Shown piece after piece: positions 45,448 to 53,979 of a stretch of 64,000 nucleotides of DNA. This DNA is from Bdellovibrionales bacterium (GTDB taxonomy: Bacteria; Bdellovibrionota; Bdellovibrionia; Bdellovibrionales; UBA1609), in contig JADJVA010000004.1 in assembly GCA_016716765.1 (NCBI GenBank), positions 248,001 through 312,000 of the forward strand. The letters are read 5' to 3'. The position numbers were made by a program, and so were the translations under genes. The first letter of the stretch is position 1. The number at the start of each line of letters is the position of its first letter. The notes below the pieces were generated by a model. The model had not been told where the DNA came from. It did no database searches and saw only the letters and a list, made by a program, of their open reading frames with translations.

Positions 45448-45582
45448 TCAACTCAAGACAGTGAACGAAAAAAATGAAAAGCTACAAATGGAAGCCGTTG
45501 ACAGAAAAATAAGAAAGGCGGCATAGTCAGTCATTCTTTCAAGAAAGCGGTTACGCAATTCCAACTAAAGGTGAGATATCAC
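45448..45582 (+). mobile_element. 3' remnant of an IS256-family element
   Basis: The frame ending EKLQMEAVDRKIRKAA (stop at 45524-45526), followed by GCATAGTCAG and then CAACTAAAGGTGAGAT, parallels the 3' end of the 18163-19599 IS. That end has EKLQMETVDKKIGKAA, then GCATAGTCAG and CAACTAAAAATGAGAC. The rest of the element is gone. The outer inverted repeat lies only a few bases before the GNAT start codon. Confidence 0.8.
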
Positions 45583-45587
45583 ACAAG

Positions 45588-46229
45588 ATGAAGCTGTATC
45601 GTCACTACAAAAACAAACCTTACAGATACCTCGGAGAAGCGAGGCATAGCGAAACGCTCGATGAAGTCGTTATTTACGAAACTCGCTATGAAAATGCGCT
45701 GGGAAAAATGTGGGTTCGTCCAAAGCAGATGTTCTTTGAGTCAGTTCAGTTTGATGGTCAATCAGTGCCACGTTTTATGCCTATTCCATTGACTCTCGAT
45801 CAAACCACCGAAGTCACGAATGCTGATCTTGAGAAGATTGTTCCTGTTGTTGAGAAGGCGTTCGGTCAGTGGGATGCTAATTGGTTCTATTCGAAATTCA
45901 AAAATCACAATAGATTTCATCTCGTCACCGCGCTCGTGGATAATCAGGTCGTAGGATTCAAACTTGGCTATGAACAAGATTCCCAGGAGTTTTATAGTTG
46001 GCTCGGAGGGGTTGTTCCGGAATTTAGAGGAATCGGTATTGCTTCTGATCTCATGAAATCCCAACACGATTGGTGCCGTAAACAGGGCTACAAGAGAGTT
46101 CAAACCAAGACGCAGAACCGTTTCCGTGAGATGTTCATTTTGAACCTGAAGCACGGGTTCGAAGTCATTGGTTGCCATGAGTCGAATGAAGGCGGTTGTA
46201 AAATTGTCTTGGAAAAGAAGCTTACTTGA
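45588..46229 (+). CDS. DUF1653-GNAT acetyltransferase fusion
   Basis: Residues 1-50 match DUF1653 (YRHYKNKPYRYLGEARHSET, KMWVRPKQMFFE), normally a stand-alone small protein. Residues about 75-213 form a GNAT domain, with the acetyl-CoA loop VVPEFRGIGIASDLMKSQHDW and a closing FILNLKHGFEVIGCHES segment. The substrate is unknown. The start lies beside the IS256 scar; no strong RBS is near, so expression may have been affected by the IS. Confidence 0.85.
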   Translation: MKLYRHYKNKPYRYLGEARHSETLDEVVIYETRYENALGKMWVRPKQMFFESVQFDGQSVPRFMPIPLTLDQTTEVTNADLEKIVPVVEKAFGQWDANWFYSKFKNHNRFHLVTALVDNQVVGFKLGYEQDSQEFYSWLGGVVPEFRGIGIASDLMKSQHDWCRKQGYKRVQTKTQNRFREMFILNLKHGFEVIGCHESNEGGCKIVLEKKLT

Positions 46230-46264
46230 ACCTTCTTAGAAACAAGAAAGTGGGTTGGCAGTAA

Positions 46265-46891
46265 TTGAAGTACTGGGTATTTGATCTTGATGGGACTTTA
46301 ACAGATTCCTTTGGTCACTATTTCTCTACGCTTGAAACTCTTCTCGGACAAAATTTTTCCCGGGTTGAAAAGAAGCATCTCATCGGAATGCATCCATTGG
46401 AAATCTTCTCGTCTCAGTTGCCTGCTGAGGAAGCGACTCGCGCCATGCAGGTTCTTCAAGAAAAAAGCGAGAGCGAAGCCAGCTTAGTTTCAATATACCG
46501 CGCGATGGACTCGATGTGTGCTTGGTTGGCAAATAGCAATCGGAAGATGGCCGTTTGGACAAGTCGCGATTTAGAATCTGCAAAATTGATTCTACATGAA
46601 AACAGGCTTCTTCAGTATTTTGATCATGTTGTTTCTGGTAACTGCGTGTCGAGGCGAAAGCCCCACCCAGAAGGGCTTTTTAAAATTCAAGAGTTTTTTT
46701 CGTGCGAGACCTCAGAAGTAGTCATGGTGGGAGATCATGACCACGACATGCAGGCGGCAAAAACATTTGGAGCCCTCCCCATCAGAGCGAGCTGGCACAA
46801 TTATTGGGATCATGATGTTTGCACAAATGCTCAAAGACAATTTTTTTGTTCCACGCAATTTTTTGAATGGGTAAAATCACTGGGTTTATAG
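46265..46891 (+). CDS. HAD-superfamily phosphatase (phosphoglycolate phosphatase-like)
   Basis: The TTG start at 46265 gives MKYWVFDLDGTLTDSFGHY, with the nucleophilic Asp and general acid Asp of HAD motif I. Motif II Thr/Ser is in MAVWTSRDLE, motif III Lys in RRKPHPEGLF, and motif IV in VMVGDHDHDMQAAK. Length 208 aa fits Gph-like enzymes. It lies 35 bp after the GNAT gene and 15 bp before the next, in one transcript. Confidence 0.88.
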   Translation: MKYWVFDLDGTLTDSFGHYFSTLETLLGQNFSRVEKKHLIGMHPLEIFSSQLPAEEATRAMQVLQEKSESEASLVSIYRAMDSMCAWLANSNRKMAVWTSRDLESAKLILHENRLLQYFDHVVSGNCVSRRKPHPEGLFKIQEFFSCETSEVVMVGDHDHDMQAAKTFGALPIRASWHNYWDHDVCTNAQRQFFCSTQFFEWVKSLGL

Positions 46892-46906
46892 AAGAAGAGG
46901 GAAAGC

Positions 46907-48550
46907 ATGGAAATTGATTTCACAAAAAGATTTAGCGACCGGGTTGGGAACTACGTCAAATACCGACCAGGTTACCCCGGCGAAATTATTTCTTTCTTGA
47001 GCAATCGACTGGGGCTCAATTCTGCGAGTTCTGTTGCTGACATTGGCTCTGGCACTGGAATTTCATCTGAGATGTTTCTGAAAAATGGAAACAAGGTCTT
47101 CTCCGTTGAGCCAAACAACGAGATGAGGATGGCCGCTGAGACTGCGCTCAGTGGTTATTCAAATTATTATAGTTTGAAAGGCACAGCAGAAAATACGGGA
47201 CTTCAGGATAAGGTTGCGGATTTCGTCGTTGCAGCCCAAGCCTTTCATTGGTTTGAGCCCAATCAAACAAAGAAGGAGTTTCATCGAATACTAAAAGAGG
47301 AGGGTCGAATTGTTCTCATCTGGAACGATAGAAAAATATCTGGAACGCCGTTTGCCGAAGAATATGAGGCCCTCATAACCTTGTTTGGTCTGGACTACAA
47401 GCAAGTGAGGCATAAGAACATTGGCGAAGCCTGCCTTCGGGACCTTATGGGCGCCTTTGAAGTTCAGCATTTTATCAACCACCAAGATTTTGACTTCGAT
47501 GGCCTTTTAGGTCGTCTGGTGTCTTCCTCGTATGCACCCAATGAGAGTCACCCGCGCTTTTCCCAAATGCATTCGGCCCTGAAGTATCTTTTTGAAAAAC
47601 ATCAGAGAAACGGCCTTGTTCGGATAGAGTATGACACTCAGGTTTACTACGCGGTTTCACGTCCCAATTTTATTAAGCACTACTCTGAAATCCAGGAAGG
47701 ACCTGAATCATCGTACTACCGAGGAACGAAGGAGTCCCTCTCGATTGGCTCCCCATTTGCAAAAGAGTTTGGGCTGACAAGACTTGGGATACACCATGAA
47801 CTCCTACCTTCCGGTCGGCGAACTTCATGGCCTCATGCCGAGAGTGCCGAAGAAGAGTTTGTGTATGTTATAGAGGGTAACCCCGAAGCTTGGATCAACG
47901 GTGATCTCTATCGGCTAAATCCTGGCGATGCGGTCGGCTTCCCAAGCGGAACCGGAATCAGTCACACTTTTATCAACAATACTGATTCAGACGTTAGGCT
48001 CCTCGTCGTTGGCGAGTCTTCGAAGAAGGAAAACAAAATCTACTATCCTTTGAATCCAAGTCGGCGCGAAGAGTGCAAGGACTCTTGGTGGCACGATATT
48101 CCCAAGCACAACCATGGTCCCCATGACGGCCTGCCTGACAGACTTCGTGGATCTGAGGCACTGGGACCGCTCAATTACATCGGAGAAATCATCGTCGAAA
48201 GTCTCCATGATACGTCCGTTTTGAATGCTCTTGAGCCATTCAAGATCAAGTGCCGCCGGGCAGAGATGCCCAATGAGAAGACGAAGGTTTGGAATATAAA
48301 CAGGTACTGTCTCGATGAGCGCAGTCTTGGTGAGTTGATCCCTCGACTCGAAGCGGCTATTGATGACGGTGGGTGGTACATTCACTTTTTTAGCGACTTG
48401 GGCAACAAGCTTTACGTGCTCTTCAAGGGCAAACATTTTGTCGTATCAAAGAAGAAGGACGTGACTTGGGACGAAATGATCCACTTCGGAGAGTCGATCG
48501 GCGTAGAGCGACGCTGGACAGAAACGATACCTGTGAAATTTCGATTGTGA
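46907..48550 (+). CDS. Methyltransferase-cupin fusion protein
   Basis: Residues about 1-260 are a class I SAM methyltransferase: motif I VADIGSGTGISSEMF, then AQAFHWFEPNQTKKEFHRIL and IVLIWNDR. Residues about 285-370 form a cupin barrel (PHAESAEEEFVYVIEG, NPGDAVGFPSGTGISHTF). The last 130 residues are an unrecognised domain with a Trp-rich stretch. AGAGGGAAAGC precedes the ATG. The three-domain arrangement suggests a small-molecule methyltransferase with a bound regulator or second active site. Confidence 0.85.
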   Translation: MEIDFTKRFSDRVGNYVKYRPGYPGEIISFLSNRLGLNSASSVADIGSGTGISSEMFLKNGNKVFSVEPNNEMRMAAETALSGYSNYYSLKGTAENTGLQDKVADFVVAAQAFHWFEPNQTKKEFHRILKEEGRIVLIWNDRKISGTPFAEEYEALITLFGLDYKQVRHKNIGEACLRDLMGAFEVQHFINHQDFDFDGLLGRLVSSSYAPNESHPRFSQMHSALKYLFEKHQRNGLVRIEYDTQVYYAVSRPNFIKHYSEIQEGPESSYYRGTKESLSIGSPFAKEFGLTRLGIHHELLPSGRRTSWPHAESAEEEFVYVIEGNPEAWINGDLYRLNPGDAVGFPSGTGISHTFINNTDSDVRLLVVGESSKKENKIYYPLNPSRREECKDSWWHDIPKHNHGPHDGLPDRLRGSEALGPLNYIGEIIVESLHDTSVLNALEPFKIKCRRAEMPNEKTKVWNINRYCLDERSLGELIPRLEAAIDDGGWYIHFFSDLGNKLYVLFKGKHFVVSKKKDVTWDEMIHFGESIGVERRWTETIPVKFRL

Positions 48551-48608
48551 TGGAGAGCTTCCTCAGGGGCTCTTGGTCTCATTAGAAACACCTACGAGGA
48601 AATTACGC

Positions 48609-48635
48609 GGACATACCACCGCTGGCGGTATGTCC
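48609..48635. terminator. Inverted repeat after the methyltransferase-cupin gene
   Basis: GGACATACC (48609-48617) and GGTATGTCC (48627-48635) form a perfect 9-bp stem, 9-nt loop, about 60 bp after the stop. The T-run is weak. Confidence 0.5.
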
Positions 48636-48685
48636 AATTGCAATATTAAAAATATCGAAAACATCGATATGACGAGGGCTTTAAT

Positions 48686-48943
48686 TTACTTTCCCTTCAC
48701 AATAGCGCCATCGACTGGATTGAAATAGATTTCCACGTCTTTTCCGTCTTTATCGGTTCCATAAATCTCGTAACAGGTTCCTGGCTGTTTGAATTTTCGG
48801 ATTTTGTAGCCTTCCCCCTCGAGGCGCTTTTTGAGATCTTCCTCTTTCATCCATTTGTCCTTTGGTTGATCGGTGCAGCTTTTTTTGGCGTGTGCGACCC
48901 CTCCCACGAGCAAGAGGGCCATCGTTAGAACGAATTTTTTCAT
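48686..48943 (-). CDS. PepSY-domain periplasmic protein
   Basis: ATG 48943 is preceded by AGGAG at a good spacing; ATG 48949 overlaps the site. The 85-aa precursor has a signal peptide (LTMALLLVGGVAHA). A PepSY-like fold with two cysteines (KKSCTDQPKD, GTCYEIYG) ends in VEIYFNPVDGAIV. PepSY proteins often accompany cytochrome b561 proteins, as here on the opposite strand, and may bind metal or inhibit peptidases. Confidence 0.82.
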   Translation of the reverse strand: MKKFVLTMALLLVGGVAHAKKSCTDQPKDKWMKEEDLKKRLEGEGYKIRKFKQPGTCYEIYGTDKDGKDVEIYFNPVDGAIVKGK

Positions 48944-49143
48944 TTTCATCTCCTGTGTGGCGCGACGAGTTGATTCCCGTCCTGCACAAATCGTATCGAA
49001 ATGTGCTAGATTTGACCATTGGGCAAATAGCCTAAGTGGTTGATTTATGGTCCATAGGCCATTCGACCAATAGTCAGAAGAGTGAATAAGGACGATTGTG
49101 TTGCCATCGGGCGCACAATAAGTGCGTCATGAAGGGAATGAAC

Positions 49144-49869
49144 ATGAGAAACCAACTTGTTTATGATCTGCCGACGCGGATATTTCACTGGCTTTTTGCT
49201 GGTCTCTTCGTCACAGCGTTTTTAATCGCAAAAACCGTGGATGATGAGTCGCTCGTTTTTTCTTATCACATGCTGGCAGGTCTCATTCTGGGATTTACAG
49301 TTTTACTGAGAATCCTTTGGGGGGTTGTCGGAACAAAACACTCTAAATTTTCCTCTTTTGCCCTTCATCCAAAGAGCTTGGTGGCCTATTTTTCAGGGAT
49401 ACTGTCGGGTGACAAGCGAAGGTGGGCTGGCCACAATCCCGCATCTAGTTGGGCAACGATAGCTATGCTATGCTTTGCCTTGGGGCTTGGGCTCACTGGC
49501 TACTTGATGGCCAGTGGAGAAAAGGAGACGTTTGAAGATTTTCATGAGCTATTGGCGAACGGTTTTCTAATCACTGTCTTAATGCATATCGCCGGAGTTG
49601 TCGTGCACGCGCTTCGCCATCGGGATGGGATTGCCATGACGATGATTGATGGAGAGAAGAAGGATATTCCGGTTGCTGAAGTTATTTCGAATTCTAGACC
49701 TGGAGTTGCCTTACTTTTTGTTGGACTGGTCTTCATATTTGCAACCTATCTTGCAGGTAACTTCGACAGTCTGAACCGGACACTCAATTTTTTTGGTACA
49801 AGCCTGCAATTGGGCGAAAAACGAAAAAGCCGAAAAAGAAGGCGAAGAAGGTATTCAGCGAATCAATGA
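49144..49869 (+). CDS. Cytochrome b561-family membrane protein with an altered tail
   Basis: ATG 49144 follows AAGGGA. The protein of about 241 aa has the di-heme b561 layout: VYDLPTRIFHWLFAGL, FSYHMLAGLILGFTVLLRILWG, FHELLANGFLITVLMHIAGVVVHALRHRDG. Histidines on successive helices serve as heme ligands. It transfers electrons in the inner membrane. The last residues (KRKSRKRRRRRYSANQ) are very basic. In the neighbouring frame the same DNA encodes an acidic tail (AEKEGEEGIQRIN ... NGDDD), as expected for the family. One base less at the AAAAA near 49815 would restore it. Confidence 0.85.
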   Translation: MRNQLVYDLPTRIFHWLFAGLFVTAFLIAKTVDDESLVFSYHMLAGLILGFTVLLRILWGVVGTKHSKFSSFALHPKSLVAYFSGILSGDKRRWAGHNPASSWATIAMLCFALGLGLTGYLMASGEKETFEDFHELLANGFLITVLMHIAGVVVHALRHRDGIAMTMIDGEKKDIPVAEVISNSRPGVALLFVGLVFIFATYLAGNFDSLNRTLNFFGTSLQLGEKRKSRKRRRRRYSANQ

Positions 49870-49926
49870 TACAGACGAAAAAAATGAAAGTGTGGAAAAT
49901 GGCGACGACGATTAGCGAGGGATTTT

Positions 49927-50463
49927 GTGCAACAACGTGAACGATTTGCTATAGCAGGAATTCTCTGTGCGATCGCAGTTCTCGTTGGATTTGATGTCTT
50001 CACTGATTCACGCGAGGGTGTCATCCTTTGGCATATTCTGATTGAAGGTACCATTGGAATTGTCGCATTGGCCGGGGTCTTCTACCTTTTGCGAGGAACA
50101 GTGATACTCCGTCATCGCCTTGAAAAAGAAATGAAGGAGTTTTCTGCGTTCAAAACGGAGGCGAATGCATGGCGTGCTGATTCCCGTAAATATGTCGATG
50201 GCTTGGCCAGAGCCATTGACCAGCAGCTCTCTAAATGGAACCTCAGTCTGGCAGAAAAGGAAGTGGCATTTCTTTTGTTGAAGGGACTGAGCCTCAAAGA
50301 GGTTGCTCATGTTAGAAACACAACTGAAAAGACAGCGCGAGTTCAATCAATGGCTGTTTATGCAAAGGCAGGAATTGCGGGTCGTTCCGAGCTCTCCGCC
50401 TTTTTTCTTGAGGATTTGCTCTTGCCGGCCTCCAGGGCAAGTGAGGACGTTGGTAAGCAATGA
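49927..50463 (+). CDS. Membrane-anchored LuxR-type regulator
   Basis: The GTG start at 49927 follows GAGGG. Two membrane helices at the N-terminus (IAGILCAIAVLVGFDVF, GTIGIVALAGVFYLL) precede a coiled segment and a LuxR-type HTH (SLAEKEVAFLLLKGLSLKEV, TEKTARVQSMAVYAKAGI). The 178-aa layout implies sensing in the membrane. Its end overlaps the P-type ATPase start by 4 bp, so it likely regulates that transporter or is coexpressed with it. Confidence 0.85.
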   Translation: MQQRERFAIAGILCAIAVLVGFDVFTDSREGVILWHILIEGTIGIVALAGVFYLLRGTVILRHRLEKEMKEFSAFKTEANAWRADSRKYVDGLARAIDQQLSKWNLSLAEKEVAFLLLKGLSLKEVAHVRNTTEKTARVQSMAVYAKAGIAGRSELSAFFLEDLLLPASRASEDVGKQ

Positions 50464-52970
50464 AGACTATTTCATTGGAATCGCTCAGCGGACTGGAACA
50501 ACAAGATGGGGGACTCAGCATTTCTGAAGTCAAGGCACAAGGTTTGCGATTTGGAGCAAATGATATCGTAGAGGTGGCAGGAAATCCTTGGATTGAGCTT
50601 TTTCAGGATACAGCAAAGGACCCGATGATTTGGTTCCTTATTGGAATTGGGTCAGTTTTCTTTCTCACTGGGGAAGTTGCGGATGGGATTACACTATTCC
50701 TTGCAGTTTTTCCACTTTTGTTCATGGACGCATTTTTGCATTGGAGAACCCGAGCATCAACAGCTTTGCTCAAAGGTCAAATGAGCTCGCGCATCAAGGT
50801 TAGACGAGATTCTAGGGACGTTGAGATAGATTCTCGTGAGATCGTTCCGGGAGATCTCCTCGTTGTCGGTGAAGGCATACTTCTGCCTGCGGACGGAATA
50901 TTCGAAGTCTCTCGGGATATACAAATGGACGAATCAGCTCTGACTGGGGAGTCACTTCCCATCAAGAAAAAACAGATAGACTTGGATCTTTTTTCTCTCG
51001 CATCTCATCGGGAAGTAAAAGTACCAGCTCACACGCTGGGCTATGCAGGAACGAGAATCTTGGCAGGTTCTGGATTGCTGAGAGTCATACTCACGGGCTC
51101 TCAAACTTCTTACGGCGAGATCGTTCAATCCGTTTCACGCATGCCGCACGAACGTACTCCTTTGCAAAAGTCGATGAACCGTTTGATCCAAATCTTAATT
51201 ATTGCGGCAGCATTTTTGTGCGGACTGCTGGCATTGGTTCGAGTCTATCAAGGTCATGGCTGGCTAGACGCGCTGCTGAGTGCCGCGACGCTGGCGGTGG
51301 CCGCCATTCCCGAAGAGTTTTCGGTGGTGTTCACGTTTTTTTTAGGTGTTGGCATTTATAGGCTGGCAAAGAGACGCGCTCTCGTGAGGCGGGCCCTTAG
51401 CGTTGAGAATATCGGACGTATCACACAAATTTGCACTGACAAGACGGGAACAATTACAGCAGGTCGATTGACGCTCACTCATCTTGATCCAGTCAGTGGA
51501 AACACTGATCTATTGTTAAGTGCTGCTTTTGTTGCTTCAAGTTCGAGTATCGATCCCCTCGATCTTGCAATTCATGAGGTGGCTCGAGAGAAGGGTATAC
51601 CCCTCCCAATACGCTTGAGGGCGGTTCCCTTCACAGAAGATCGCAAGCGGGAAACTGGGTTTGTTCGGCAGTCGGACAACAGTATCATGGCCTGTGTGAA
51701 GGGTGCTCCCGAAAACATTCTCGCAATGTCAGTTATCACGCCTGAAAATAGAGAATATTGGAGCAGGAGAATCACTGAATGGGCAAAAACAGGACACAAG
51801 GTCATCGGAATTGCAAAGAAACATAATGTTCTTTTGGAACAAGAGAACGAGCCAGATTCGGGATTTGAGTTTTGTGGTTTATTGGCTTTTGAGGACCCAC
51901 CCCGGCCAGAGGTGGCAGGAGCAATGTCCTACTGTCGTCAAAGTGGAATACGTGTTCTCATGTTGACTGGCGACCATCCGGAGACTGCGGCAGCCATTGC
52001 TAAAGATGCAGGATTAACATTGGGAACTCCGATCGTTGTTTCTGCTGAGGACGATCCAGCTAAATTTGAACTGGATTGCCTCAATCAAAATCCTAAATTT
52101 TTAAAGGGAATCGATGTGGTCGCTCGCTGCACGCCGATGCAGAAATATCGGATTGTAATGGCTTTAAAGCTTGCGGGTGAAATTGTTGCTGTCACCGGCG
52201 ACGGCGTGAATGATGTTCCAGCCTTGAAAGCTGCTGATATTGGGATTGCGATGGGTGAGCGGGGCACAAGAAGCGCTAAGGAAGTTTCGTCAATAATACT
52301 CGCCGACGATAACTTTAGCACAATTGTCAACGCGATCCGTGAGGGGCGTCAACTCTTCAGAAACTTGGCGATGAGTTTTGAATATTTGTTGTTGATTCAT
52401 ATCCCTCTTGTGTTGGGCGCCGCAATTGTGCCATTGATAGGATACCCGCTGGTATATCTTCCAGTTCATATTGTTTGGCTGGAACTCGTGATTCATCCTA
52501 CGGCGCTCTTTGCATTCCAGACCGTGGCATCGGCCAATCACGACGAAGTCAGAAATCGGAAGTTTTTCTTTTCACCTTATCAAATTTTAACGATCTGTTT
52601 TATTGGAATTGTATTTTCCTTTGCTTTGGGATGGGTTTTTTTATCTCGTCTATCGGATTATGCCAGCCCAGAGCAGGCGCGATCCATGGCAATGGCCCTT
52701 CTGACATCTTGGAGCGCAGGCATAACCTTCTATCTGCCGTGCTTTCGGTCACAAGTCGCAAATATTTTGTCCTGCATGACAGTTTTATCTTCGGTGGCAT
52801 TAATTCAGTGTTCGGATCATTTGGAGTTTCTCCATTTGGTTCCCTTACGATTCAGTGATTGGCTAGTCATAGCAACTATTGTCCCAACAATTATCGCTTC
52901 GCTAGGTTTCTTGAGGTGCATGAATAGCAGAAGATCAAAAGCGCTACTTTCTGGCGCAGGACATGCCTAA
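50460..52970 (+). CDS. P-type cation-transporting ATPase
   Basis: The 836-aa protein has all P-type signatures: actuator TGES, IPEEF in membrane helix 4, phosphorylated Asp327 in CTDKTGTIT, KGAPE, MLTGDHPETA and the TGDGVNDVPALKAADIG hinge. Helix 4 with PEE and the absence of an N-terminal metal-binding domain suggest the P2 (Ca2+/Na+-type) group rather than heavy-metal pumps. The last 27 bp overlap the facing matrixin gene. Regulation by the upstream LuxR-type gene is likely. Confidence 0.9.
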   Translation: MKTISLESLSGLEQQDGGLSISEVKAQGLRFGANDIVEVAGNPWIELFQDTAKDPMIWFLIGIGSVFFLTGEVADGITLFLAVFPLLFMDAFLHWRTRASTALLKGQMSSRIKVRRDSRDVEIDSREIVPGDLLVVGEGILLPADGIFEVSRDIQMDESALTGESLPIKKKQIDLDLFSLASHREVKVPAHTLGYAGTRILAGSGLLRVILTGSQTSYGEIVQSVSRMPHERTPLQKSMNRLIQILIIAAAFLCGLLALVRVYQGHGWLDALLSAATLAVAAIPEEFSVVFTFFLGVGIYRLAKRRALVRRALSVENIGRITQICTDKTGTITAGRLTLTHLDPVSGNTDLLLSAAFVASSSSIDPLDLAIHEVAREKGIPLPIRLRAVPFTEDRKRETGFVRQSDNSIMACVKGAPENILAMSVITPENREYWSRRITEWAKTGHKVIGIAKKHNVLLEQENEPDSGFEFCGLLAFEDPPRPEVAGAMSYCRQSGIRVLMLTGDHPETAAAIAKDAGLTLGTPIVVSAEDDPAKFELDCLNQNPKFLKGIDVVARCTPMQKYRIVMALKLAGEIVAVTGDGVNDVPALKAADIGIAMGERGTRSAKEVSSIILADDNFSTIVNAIREGRQLFRNLAMSFEYLLLIHIPLVLGAAIVPLIGYPLVYLPVHIVWLELVIHPTALFAFQTVASANHDEVRNRKFFFSPYQILTICFIGIVFSFALGWVFLSRLSDYASPEQARSMAMALLTSWSAGITFYLPCFRSQVANILSCMTVLSSVALIQCSDHLEFLHLVPLRFSDWLVIATIVPTIIASLGFLRCMNSRRSKALLSGAGHA

Positions 52971-53603
52971 AGTCGCGCTCTCCGTCGCCTTTGAAGAGAT
53001 TGTAGGGTATAAGTATGTGATCCCCATCATGTCATCCGCTTGCAAACGAACATTGTCTGGTGAATTGAAATAAGACATCACCGATCTGGTTATTTCCTGC
53101 GGGTGATCGAGGCCCAAGCAGTGGCCAATTTCGTGGGTGATGCTAGCAACCAAGACCTTTGCCTTTTGGAAAATTTCAGACTTCATTCTGATCGTGCAGC
53201 CAATGACATGAGTCTCTGAGCGAGACTGCTGAGCATCGCCTCCCGAAAAAGCGCCGTTGGGATCGGCCTCCGAAATTGTGATCATGCGATTGCTTGAGTT
53301 TCCCGCAAAATCGGGGTCATTTTCATTGGCGAGGATGAGGAATGAGGCCGCAATATTGTTATAGTCGTTGAAGATAGATGTCATCACATTGTCGATCGTT
53401 ATCGTGGAGACACCTGCCGCCGGATCGTCAGCTGGCAAATCGTTTTCAATCACTCGAGTACCGTAAGGATAAGTGACAAAGATCTTTGACCCAGAGGTCG
53501 TTGATTTGTCGAGGAGCCATGCATTTCCGTTCGGAAAATGCCGAAAGCCGACACAGAAGAGGATGGCCAATGACAGAAAAAAAACGGTCTTCTTAGAAAC
53601 CAT
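52944..53603 (-). CDS. Matrixin-like zinc metalloprotease, exported
   Basis: The 219-aa precursor has a signal peptide, the metzincin zinc motif HEIGHCLGLDH with catalytic Glu, and a Met-turn (RSVMSYF). Family members degrade proteins outside the cell or in the periplasm. It overlaps the preceding envelope-protein gene by 11 bp, so it is third in a three-gene operon. Two further cysteines (VIGCTIRM, GMSCARK) may form a disulphide. Confidence 0.9.
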   Translation of the reverse strand: MVSKKTVFFLSLAILFCVGFRHFPNGNAWLLDKSTTSGSKIFVTYPYGTRVIENDLPADDPAAGVSTITIDNVMTSIFNDYNNIAASFLILANENDPDFAGNSSNRMITISEADPNGAFSGGDAQQSRSETHVIGCTIRMKSEIFQKAKVLVASITHEIGHCLGLDHPQEITRSVMSYFNSPDNVRLQADDMMGITYLYPTISSKATESATLGMSCARK

Positions 53604-53979
53604 ATGTCACCCCCAGAATTCCCAAGCCCTGTGAAAATCCAGATGCATCAAAGACCGTCGTAAGTTCGCCACGAATACCAAATCCATACCAGCTATAGGA
53701 AAACCCAACTCCTCCATACAATCCCACATGTGAAGAAGCTGCGAAGCCAAAGCTCGTGTAGGTGTGGTCTGTCATATCGAAAATCTTATCAAAACCGTAG
53801 GAAAATGGAGTCAATCTTCCAAGCTCCCATTGTCCCCATCCGACGCGGATACTGCCAGGAAAGGAAAAATTCGTTGAAAAGGCTGCAAGTGCGTGAAAAT
53901 CACGCTGTTTGGCCTGCGCCACCATGGGACAAAGGAGCAGAGAGAAGAGGAGAGAAGAGAGCAGTGGCCACTTCACCAT
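53593..53979 (-). CDS. Small envelope (beta-barrel-like) protein
   Basis: ATG 53979 gives a signal peptide (WPLLSSLLFSLLLCPMVAQA). The mature part is rich in Gly, Tyr and aromatic residues (GLYGGVGFSYSWYGFGIRGE, ending in GVTYGF with a C-terminal Phe), typical of outer membrane barrel proteins. It overlaps both neighbours by a few bases, making an operon with the matrixin gene. Function is unknown. Confidence 0.7.
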   Translation of the reverse strand: MVKWPLLSSLLFSLLLCPMVAQAKQRDFHALAAFSTNFSFPGSIRVGWGQWELGRLTPFSYGFDKIFDMTDHTYTSFGFAASSHVGLYGGVGFSYSWYGFGIRGELTTVFDASGFSQGLGILGVTYGF

